A stretch of 64,000 nucleotides of DNA, taken from positions 18,468,324 to 18,532,323 of the forward strand of contig CM046844.1 of NCBI GenBank assembly GCA_025618425.1, in the 5' to 3' direction. Shown here piece after piece: positions 55,138-64,000 of the stretch (positions within the stretch are counted from its first letter, which is position 1; each line of letters starts with the position of its first letter). Position numbers and translations under genes: made by a program. A model generated the notes under the pieces. That model ran no database searches. It was not told the DNA's origin and was given only the letters and a program-made list of their open reading frames with translations. The DNA is from Heliocidaris tuberculata. Its lineage: Eukaryota; Echinodermata; Echinoidea; Camarodonta; Echinometridae.

Positions 55138-56612
55138 GAACAAATAGTATCTGTATTACATTACATGTACTTACAGTTCTAAACGATCTGAAGAACATTG
55201 TTCCTTGTCTGAATTTATATTATCAGATTACGAATTTTGGATCATGTGTTGAAATATAACATTTCCTCATTTTCCTTAACATTACAAAGTTTATAGTGCG
55301 CAACATAGACATTATATAGATCTCCTCCAAACTTTACCTGGTAAGAAAAATAATTTAATCTAAAATAAGACATCACCATGACGTCAAATAAAAGATCAAA
55401 TGGCAAAGGAAAAGGTAAGGGCGTGATTCGACTTGCAATTAGCAGATCTCGAAATGAAGATCCTTGTTGAGTGTGTGATGGCATAACAGCCGTCCTGCAA
55501 TGCATACTCCTTTGGCTTCCTTTACCAGCTTTCATGTTTTCAGAAATACCATACTTTTCCGACATCATCAAGTGGCTGTGCAGTGTGAGAGGGGAGAAAA
55601 GAAGATGCCTCACAAATACTCGAGATGCAGAAAAGATGGGCATATGGCTTCCTTCTCGTTCGAGTATCACTTTACTTTAGGGCGTCAGGAATCAGTCAAT
55701 GAGCCTGATGGGAGTCGACATCGGAGGAGGAAAAACAGCTTCGTGAGGAGTAGCGAAGCAAACAAGCTAATTTGTCAGATCATTGTCTTCAAGCAATTCA
55801 TTTATGGGTGTCTCGGGCTAAGAATATCAATTATCGTTTAAGTTTCAAGAATGGGATGCGCAAATTTGTTTTATCGAGAAGGTAAATGGATTATTTGAAG
55901 TAATGCTTAGAAAAGGAAAAGTTTATATCTTTTTATAATCTTAATTTTATGATGGTCAATTCAATCACGCGGAAGAATAGAGGGAGCTAAGACGAACCCC
56001 GTAGAAATAGCATACCAAGTTGCATGGCACAGCTAACACATTCTATATTAAAATCAGGGAAACGCTAATTATTGCAGGTACCATACCTTCAAATTTAAAA
56101 ATCTTCAACATGTTTAAGGAGTACATTTCATCTTCTTTTGTAAAAATAGAAAAATCTGATAATTGCACGAATATAGAAACAAGGTTATCCACAGACGATT
56201 TATGAAAACAGAGGGAATAGGGGGTGCAATATGATACAGGCATTCGTCGCTCGCTATGCTTTATGGTATACCATCGTTTCAGAAGAAGAGGGAAAGAGAG
56301 ACAGAGAGAGGAGATAGAAACTAATAATCATGCTAATTGCATTGGAATTGAAAATCTGCTCCTGTCGAAGTGAATTCTCTGTGAACTGAAATATGTCACC
56401 GATAATGTAGATATGAATTTAAAAGATAGAATATGTTTGATGACCAGCTCCTGGCTTCATCAATCAAAATTACAACGCATACGCCTAGGAGTTCCGTTGG
56501 GATACCCACGCCAAATTTGAGGGGATAGGGAAGTAAGAAATTAGATCAAAGAAGATATAATACCGGTAAGAAAGTTCTAAAGCCAAGTATTAAAATCAAA
56601 TGTAAAAAGGGT
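53166..56612. other. Stretch without recognised gene, with TA microsatellite
   Basis: A TATG/TA microsatellite lies at 55061-55138. ORFs of up to ~140 codons at 55242-55670 show no recognisable motifs. A possible fold-back around AACGAAATC/GATTTCGT words lies near 53735-53835. Confidence 0.4.
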
Positions 56613-56813
56613 ATACTCTAAAAAGGCTCGGTAGAATCTGACCCATAATTGTGTACAAAGGGATTACGCATGTTTGTTGGGTACAATTTTTACAGAATAT
56701 TTGGTAAAAATGTCCCGAATATAGGCTGAACAGTTACCAAACAAACGCTCAAGTTCTCATTTTACCCAACATTGAGAAAATAAATTTACCCAACTTGTTT
56801 AGAGAGCAGGATG
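56613..56813. repeat. Possible decayed MITE with TTGGGTA repeats
   Basis: Starts ATACTCTAAAAAGGCTC and ends near TTGTTTAGAGAGC. TTGGGTA and its complement TACCCAA recur inside in both orientations. This resembles widespread animal MITEs with ACACTCTAAAAA ends; borders uncertain. Confidence 0.4.
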
Positions 56814-57518
56814 TTTGATATATACAACCGTTCCCTACTAACTGCAGATTTTAAATTAATTTATACAGGTTGGTGGATAAATAAAGTTATCAAGTTTATA
56901 GCTCACATCATTTAATATCTCCATAGATAAGTTTGGCTTACAATGCTGATCACATGACCTTCACGCGCTCATAGGCATCTAAAAATCAATTTACTTTATT
57001 ATGCATATTGGCGAACGACCTTAACAACAGGAGTTTCCAAACCAAAGCTGACTTGGATATGTTAGGATACGTGTTCATTTTGGGCCATGTGATGGATATA
57101 TTGGTCAATGGTTGCGGATGGAAGGATAGGTTACTGTTCTCGTATGATAATTTTATTCATAATATGGGAAAAGCTTCATGGATAGGATGACAACGCGAGC
57201 GTAATTTTCCCCAAACAGAACCGATTTAAGCTGTCACCTAAGGTTTGCTTCCAACGCGTTTCTAGGGAGTATCCCCCTTGGTTATGAAACGCGCTGATCG
57301 GAGCCCAGCAGTCATGGCCAAATCATGAGAAATGCATATCAAAACCTAGCAATTGCGCGCTACTGATGTCAATATAGTAGTCATGGAAATTATCACTGAA
57401 CATGATGAAGCAAATATGTGTCTCTCGAAGCGACGACGATTACGAAAAAAAATTCACACAAATAAACCCGAACGATTATTTAAATGGTTCAAGTGCGTTA
57501 ACATGCACCTCTCTTCCA

Positions 57519-58118
57519 CAGGGGCGTCGCTAGAACATTTTGAATGGGGGAGTGTGACACATAAATTTGCGGACAAATTTTAAGGGTGTGACATCCAAAT
57601 TTGTAGACAAACATGCTGCTCCCTAATCTCCCCCCCCCCCCCCTACAAATAATAACAAAAGAAAATCGCGGATGTAGAGTTCTTGATCATACGGGCCCAT
57701 TTTCACCAGGGGGCTAACGCCTTTTGCCCGAATATCAACTTTTCAATTTCTAAATTTTGGGGGGCGAGCGAACAAATTTTTAAAAACTTTTCAAAATGTA
57801 CAGAAGTTACATACAGAAGTACCATAGTTATGTGGATATGAAGTGGTGGTTTCCCGAATATCGGAACTATTAAAATCCTCGTGGGGGCGGGGGTTGCATT
57901 CGAAGTGGGACCTTTTGCCTGAATATTAACTTTCCAGTGTTTTTCCGAGCGAGCGAAGCGAGCGAGAAGAAAAATTGCCATTTTTACCATCTTTTCTTTC
58001 CTTCTTCTTTTTCTGTTTTTGTTTTCCTTTCTCTTTTCTTTTTTTTTTCTCTTCTTATTTCTCTTTTCTCTTTCCCTTTTCTCTTTCCTACACCCCACGC
58101 CCCCTCTAGAGACGCCCC
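57519..58118. mobile_element. hAT-like MITE with GAGCGAAGCGAGCGAG motif
   Basis: Left end CAGGGGCGTCGCTAGAACA, right end CCTCTAGAGACGCCCC, inverted. The interior has two related TTTTGCCTGAATAT(C)AACTTT segments (57721 and 57911), a 14-base C run at 57630-57643, and the GAGCGAAGCGAGCGAG string at 57949-57964 also found near 12871. Confidence 0.7.
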
Positions 58119-58622
58119 ATTGCTTCTCGATCAGTCTTTATCTTTAGGTATTAAACAAATAGATCTGAGGTTATAAGGTTTATATTTTATCGAGCAGGCT
58201 GTGTAGCCTATCAAGCGTATGCTTTCGATCAATATCTCCCTCCTCTCCATGATTCTGAAAATGGAGCAGAGCGAACACTTCATGTCAACAAATTTAAATG
58301 TCTTGTTTTTTTTTCAGTGACATGAATAATTCCACAATTATACTAGCAGCCTATAAACTACGGGCAGCTGATTGCTTGATGATAATATTTATTTTAAAAA
58401 ACAGACTTACTGTCATTATAATTCTAACGAATACCAACACTTCGTTCAAAGCTAGAAGAACACGGCCTACAATCACGTTACCATTTTTGGTAGAATGATA
58501 CATTTTCTTTTTTTTTTTTTTTTGATGGGTGTGCGTTGCTGGGTTTTGAGTTTTTAAATACTAATTTCACCTATAAAGCGCCTTGTCATAGAATACAAAT
58601 GTCTATCGGTTTTTGTGGGGTT

Positions 58623-58653
<31 letters not shown>

Positions 58654-60835
58654 GTGTGTGTGTGTGTATTTGTTAGCTTAAAGCATGATATTTCGGGCGA
58701 GATATTGACGAACATGTAAGGAGCATACGTAAAAGTCCGCATTCTATTATTCAAAAATCGATTCCACCAATAGTAATCGTATTTCTTGTATCATCTCACA
58801 GAGCAAAACAAAATCGTTCTATACCTTTATTGGCTGAAATACTGGAAAATCCATATTTCTTTTCCGTTTGGAAGTTGAGACACAAAATATTCCACATTTT
58901 CCCAATAATTCCTTCAGCCGCATTCTCTTTGATGTTTTAGCCTTTCATGTGCAGGAAACTGTATTCAAAAGATGTTCATCTGACCCTATTATAGTTTTTA
59001 TCAATCAGTAAGAACATAACAGTAGTCAATACTATACAAGAGTACCGACACAAACCCGTACATGCATTTTCTTTTAAAGGGGAGGGGTCCTTAGCACCTG
59101 GGAGCTACTTTTCCACGAAAAAAAATTGTGGGACAAACCAAAAAGGAAATTAAAAAAGAACAAAAGGTTTTCATTTTATGGGATACCCTTTTTATTTATT
59201 TTAATTATTACTATCATTTATTTACTTATCATTTTATCCATTTATTTTTTTTTTGGGGGGGGGGGGGAGGGGGTTTACTCTAACCCCCAGAATCTCTTGT
59301 AATATGGCCCTGTGACATGATTCCGCTACCGCCGATGTGGAATTCCCCATTCTAAACAGGAAACCCCACTGCCATCGTAAACTGTCACCATCGTGTCAAT
59401 TATAATGGAATTTACAAACAACCAAAGAAAATTTTGCAATTAGCCTTTCAAGGTGAAAAGAAAATGAGAGATAATTGAGCCAATCGAGGTTTTCCATGAC
59501 TTAGATCATTACCACCTTAGGGATGGTCTCAATGAGCGTACAAGAATATAATTAGTACAAAAATAGTAGGTTCTTAATTTTCCTGCTGTGGAAATCTCAG
59601 AAAAACAAATCATTAGTATAAATAAAAGTGAGGCATAAAGAGGGAAACCTCAGACATGTCAGATATGCGTTGACGTCTCAATAAAATGTGTATAATAACG
59701 TCATTTTTTTATACAGAATAGAGAAAATGAGCAGATTAAAGTAAATAAGCACGTACCAATACAATTAGTCCCAAAAGCTGTACAGTGTGGGCTTTTAAGG
59801 ATTTATAGGTGTACCTTTTTTTCTTCGTATAGTAAATCGAGCAAAGGTACAAGATATTGGTGGGATTTGCAGAAACAACATCGTATCAATCTAATTCAAT
59901 TGAGTGCATGATGACACGAAGGTATGCCTTTCTCAGAATGTGTTTACTCATGTTTTTTTTTTAAACCTGATCCTAAACGCAGATAGCAGCACTTGATATT
60001 CGCGCTTTACCTTTAGGGATATTTTCAAGATTTAGGCTACAGAACCAAATATATTCTAATAATAGCCCATCTCATCCTTGTTTGTCATTCACTACCTTCC
60101 AAGAATCCATATTTGAGACCTAGCTGACGTCACAGCTTTTATTCCCTGACACCATTTCGTTCGAGTTCTCACCTTACACATGATAACCAAATCCATGAGA
60201 AGATTGTCACAAAGATCCTAACGCTTCTCCCCATATAACTATACTTACACTCAAATTTTGCAGCAATCGACCATCATATGATTTACATTATTTTGTTCAT
60301 GACAAAAAAAAAGTATTTGAGTATTGCAATCATCGACGTATACATATTGAGAGATGAAAAAGGCAGAAAATATTCGAAAATGCATGAAGAAGGACAAGAT
60401 ATTTTTGTATCGTCTGTAGAACGACTGACTTGTGACCTTGGCGTGGCATGATATTGAGTTTTCTCTCTGGGATCAATACTTTCAATGAGACAAATTCTCT
60501 GCATTTGACAGATAAACGAATTTGCATTCTCAGAGGAAATGAATTTCTTTTCACTTTTATACTTTAATGTATATAGTTCTTAATACTTATATGATGGATA
60601 TAGGGTAAAAAGGTTTGTATGAAAAGAGCAGTATTGACTTTGAAGGAAGTAAAGGCAAAGTATTGTTTTCAAAATATGAGACCAAAAAAGACACACTCAT
60701 TTGGATCTTTAGATTTCCTTGTAACATCTTCTAACGTGCATCGTGGTTTATCTTAGAAGCCCTACAAACACTGAAGATTATTTTGCTTCAATATTTGTTA
60801 AGAATGTGACACATTTAACCCACTGACTATATGAA
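58119..60835. other. Stretch without recognised gene
   Basis: A GTT/GT microsatellite lies at 58623-58668 and a T-G run pair at 59246-59267. No gene recognised. Confidence 0.4.
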
Positions 60836-61188
60836 GTGTTTCAATCCAAAAGGAGCTAAATCCACATTTAGCGTTTTTGAGTAAATTAAAGTTATTTAAT
60901 TTACCACTTTCCCTTGTCCACTGTTACTTTATTTTGATATATATGACAAAGCTATTGCCTTAGATAAATTCAATCATGTTTTTTTAAAAATCTAGCAATT
61001 AATTTCAATTTCTAAGAATTTTTTATAATTTTAATTTCCATGGATTTAGCTCCTTTTGGAATGAAACCTTAGTCGAATGTCTATTTCTGCACATTTAAAC
61101 ACGTTTAACAATTGATATTCAACATGAAACATATTAATATTGCTAGCAGAGTACATTTTACATCTTTTCTGATGTTCATTTGTTCAGA

Positions 61189-61240
<52 letters not shown>

Positions 61241-61657
61241 TGAATTTCTTATCTTTTCTAAAGACGGGGATTTTCCGATGTTTCATTCCAAAAGGAGCTA
61301 AATCCAAAAATATTCATACAAATAGTAAGACTTGGTTAATTATATCAGAATTTTGCACTGATGATGTACATTGGTAGCTGCAACATGTGCTTAAAAATCT
61401 TAATACATAGCTTTAGATAATGTGGTTAAATGAATAAATCCTAAATGACCATAGTGGATTTAGCTCCTTTGGAATGAAACCGTTTTGGATTTAGCTCCTT
61501 TTGGAATGAAAGTTAAATTTGTAACAAAATTTTTTTCAACTTTCAAAATTTTGTTTTTAATGCGATATGGTGCATTTGATTCCCATGTCTGAGAAGCACG
61601 TATTTATCTTTAAAAATCAATTTCGGTCAAAAATGGATTTAGCTCCTTTTGGAATTA
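60836..61657. repeat. Cluster of six copies of a 25-bp motif
   Basis: GGATTTAGCTCCTTTTGGAA followed by TGAAAC occurs at 61042-61067 (+), 61456-61480 (+, one T short), 61487-61511 (+) and 61635-61657 (+, diverged end), and as its complement at 60836-60863 (-) and 61280-61305 (-). The DNA between copies is AT-rich and not obviously shared. Confidence 0.9.
61192..61240. repeat. TA microsatellite
   Basis: Uninterrupted TA tract with one ATG variant near its end, inside the 25-bp motif cluster. Confidence 0.9.
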
Positions 61658-61716
61658 AGCTCTTCATATATAGTCTATAACGCCGTATATCTAAAATAAC
61701 ACAGTATCTTGCATAA

Positions 61717-62282
61717 GGTAAAAGCATGGTAATGCATTAAAAGAGATTCACACTTGTAATACACGTGAAAGCCTGCGAAAAGTGCGTTTTAAGAAGCCCT
61801 ACGGAGCTAGTTTTACTTCTTGGTTGCAAATGTTTTATGTCATGTTTTCTAGATAATCAAGATAATGAAGGAAACCGTAATGTTATAGGCTTAAATGGGA
61901 AATCTGAAAGTTCAGAGTACGCAATATAATCTAATTTATGTTACGAACAACGCAAGGTAGAGTTCTAATGTGCACGTATACAGATGACTAAAATTGAAGG
62001 TAAAAGCATGGTAATGCATTAAAAATTATTCACACTTGTAATACACGTGAAATCCTGCGAAAGGTGAGTTTAAAGAAGGCCTACAGAGCATTTAACTTTT
62101 ACTTCTAGGTTGTAAATGTTTTATGTCATGTCTTCTGGATAATGAAGAAAATGAAGGAAACCGTAATGTTATAGGCTTAAATAGGAAATCTGAAAGTTCA
62201 GAGTACGCATTAAAATCTAATTTATGTTACGAATAAACACAAGGTAGGGTTCTACTGTGCACGTAGATGACTAAAATTGAAG
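61717..62282 (+). repeat. Tandem duplication of a ~283-bp unit
   Basis: Units 61717-61998 and 61999-62282 both start GGTAAAAGCATGGTAATGCA and end GATGACTAAAATTGAAG, and share GGAAACCGTAATGTTATAGG at equal offsets. They agree at about nine positions in ten. There is no ORF through the units. Confidence 0.92.
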
Positions 62283-62960
62283 CAAATGGCCGCTGGATTT
62301 TGATATAGGACAGTTTGCATTGTACGAAGTAATGAGCATAATGAGGGAAAGTGTGGATTCATGACTGTTAACTTAATCAGAATGATACGCAGTGTAAACC
62401 TCATATTAAACAATCAACTTCCTTTTTAAAAAATATGAAAAAACATTATACTGCATTTTACAATAGTTAGTAGAAAAAAAAACCCCAAATGTATTTAGTT
62501 TGAAAAAAAAGAGGAAAAGTGCCATGTTGGCGGCATCCATCATTTCATCATTCGTTACTGATGACTTTATTCTGCTCTCCTAAAGGCCCTGACACTGAAA
62601 GTCATGGTGGATACAGTGTCGGCCCCTGACGACACAGGTGACAAGAGGATTCCGACATGGATTAAAGGCGTGCTCTGAAGTGGAAGGTTAATCTGGAGGG
62701 TAAGGGCTGGGAGTTTGTAACTCTCACTTACAGAAATCTTTATCAATTAAAAATAAAGGGTTGCATGGAGAGACAGAGGTGAATCGCTACAGTCATAATG
62801 AAGAGAAGAGAGAAAAAAAATTCACAGAGAGAGAGAGAGAGAGAAAGAGAGGTGCAGATAAGACAGATAAGATGTGTATGTACCAATACTATTTACTAGA
62901 AATATACATTGCAGTTGTGTCATCTTGTTATAACGGTAACACACGAAAATGTAGCTTTCA
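62283..62960. other. Stretch without recognised gene
   Basis: AT-rich with a GA microsatellite at 62827-62851. A slightly GC-richer segment at 62580-62720 has no recognised coding content. Confidence 0.4.
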
Positions 62961-62962
62961 GT

Positions 62963-63060
62963 AATAATAATAATAATAATAATAACGTTTTATTTACCCA
63001 GGGTAGCCACTTCAGTTATCAAACTGCTCTTCCAGCGGGCCCTGCATAACATAAAAGATT
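62963..63060 (-). mobile_element. SINE or LINE 3' end fragment
   Basis: An AATAATAATAATAA tract (62963-62985) is followed by CGTTTTATTTACCCAGGGTA and a GC-rich segment ending CGGGCCCTGCATAAC. On the minus strand this has the form of a short retroelement tail with an ATT repeat. Confidence 0.5.
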
Positions 63061-63107
63061 TAATGCTTAGATCCCATTTATACGCTATTTCATGCTGAAA
63101 GCAATTG

Positions 63108-63558
63108 CTACAATGTAAAAAAATTTGCCGTTTTTTCACGGGAAATTTCCTGGCAGTCAGGATGCCGGGAATGCCGGTTTTTCCACAGTACATGTAAAAT
63201 AACAGATTTCTGTTGTTTTTGTTTCTTTGTTTGTTTTTTGTTTGTTTTGGGGTTTTGGGGGGGGGGCTGTTAAATAGTAGAAACTTTAATTTCTAACAGA
63301 ACAGGAAAATCTATGTAAATTAAAACGGAGCCATGGAAACGATTTGTAATTTAACAAGGTAACTTGTTAAAATATGAGAAATAGTTTTTTAACAGTGTTT
63401 TATGTCGGGCGATTGTAAATGTATGCTGATTTCCGGTAAACCAACAAACTTGCTGTTGTTTTACAGGAAAGAGACTTTAAAATTGAAATAACAGAAATAA
63501 CTTGTAGTCCCAGAGGCATGAAAGTCTTTAGGTTTTACGGTTATTTTTTACAGTGTAG
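63108..63558. mobile_element. MITE with CACTGTAAAAAA-type ends and TA flanks
   Basis: The left end, CTACAATGTAAAAAAATT, and the right end, TTATTTTTTACAGTGTAG, are inverted copies. TA lies on both sides (63109-63110 and 63556-63557) if the ends are CA(A/C)TGTAAAAAA. Several internal segments pair (GCCGGTTTTT, CCGGTAAACC). No ORF. Probably Tc1/mariner-like. Confidence 0.65.
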
Positions 63559-63825
63559 TAATTTTCGGATTTAATTGCCGGATTTAATTACGCACCTCAG
63601 GGGAGTCAAACCAAGGAAATTCTAAAAATAAAAAGAGCATAATAATAGAAATAATAAACCTCAAGGGCAAACCCTCCCTGCGGATCAAGTCACCATGAGA
63701 TAACCTTTGTTAAAAGCAATTAAAGTGTGTTTTCTTCAGATATATTTAGGCATTGCTAAAACGTTGATGTAATTGTTTGCTTTTTAAAGTTAGAATAGAA
63801 AAATAATCATTATTTTAAACACTAA

Positions 63826-64000
63826 TGCCCGCCGCATATTAACGATCAGACTGTGATCCGATTTTTGAAAAAAATTGCAATGACATTAGATATTAATATT
63901 TAAACAAACATAATCTTCCTCATTGAGGTACTGAATAATAATGTGAATGCAACAATCGAAATTTCAGTGCATTATAAGCCTTCTATTTGGAGTAAAGGCC
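63826..64000 (+). mobile_element. MITE family B, copy 4, cut by window end
   Basis: Starts GCCCGCCGCATATTAACGAT and follows the family B layout (GTGATCCGATTTTTGAA, TTCCTCATTGAGGT, GGAGTAAAGGCC) to the last base. Confidence 0.8.

Noticed and set aside
55242..55670. 142-codon minus-strand ORF
   Set aside because: No recognisable domain, signal or splice support; not longer than expected by chance in this much sequence.
1..64000. CRISPR arrays, operons or bacterial promoters
   Set aside because: The window is clearly animal nuclear DNA; direct repeats found are transposons and microsatellites.

Overview
The window is animal nuclear DNA. It has spliced genes with GT-AG introns, long AT-rich intergenic stretches and a very high load of DNA transposons, tRNA-derived SINEs, LINE fragments and one full-length LTR retrotransposon. 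The LTR element looks like the Mag/SURL branch of Ty3/Gypsy. Together with the tRNA-headed SINEs and the many G/C homopolymers embedded in fold-back repeats, this fits a marine invertebrate deuterostome, most likely an echinoderm such as a sea urchin. The species call is inference; no single sequence here proves it.

Protein-coding content is sparse. Positions 3-461 (+) hold the C-terminal end of a larger protein with an acidic/proline-rich stretch followed by an RG-rich tail. Positions 5985-11381 (-) hold a complete four-exon gene for cytochrome b5 domain-containing protein 1 (cyb5d1), 214 residues, every junction GT-AG and in phase. The two genes converge. A consensus RFX X-box lies 62-74 bp upstream of the cyb5d1 start, which suits its known role in motile cilia. 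A single terminal exon at 35404-35637 (-) could end a small secreted-peptide precursor (dibasic site, then two cysteines around a WK core), but this is tentative.

Positions 14567-20403 are an intact LTR retrotransposon: two 280-bp LTRs that I read as identical, a primer binding site matching the 3' end of tRNA-Ser, one uninterrupted 1350-codon gag-pol ORF with all catalytic residues, a 1.2-kb non-coding 3' segment and a polypurine tract. The primer binding site overlaps the gag start codon. No clean target-site duplication is visible.

The rest is a mosaic of short non-autonomous elements. They include four copies of a ~240-bp TIR element (2.1, 2.4, 11.8 and 13.5 kb) with a rearranged relative near 32.2 kb; four copies of a ~400-bp TIR element (29.8, 30.5, 30.9 and 63.8 kb), one carrying a nested insertion with a clear 3-bp duplication; a piggyBac-like MITE with TTAA duplications inside a cyb5d1 intron; Tc1/mariner-like MITEs with TA duplications; hAT-like fold-backs rich in poly-G; two tRNA-headed SINEs plus a truncated copy; and two 5'-truncated LINE 3' ends. 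Between 32 and 64 kb I recognise no conserved gene apart from the candidate exon. The least explained structures are a six-copy 25-bp motif cluster at 60.8-61.7 kb, a 283-bp tandem duplication at 61.7-62.3 kb and a palindromic 17-bp unit array at 7.4-7.7 kb.
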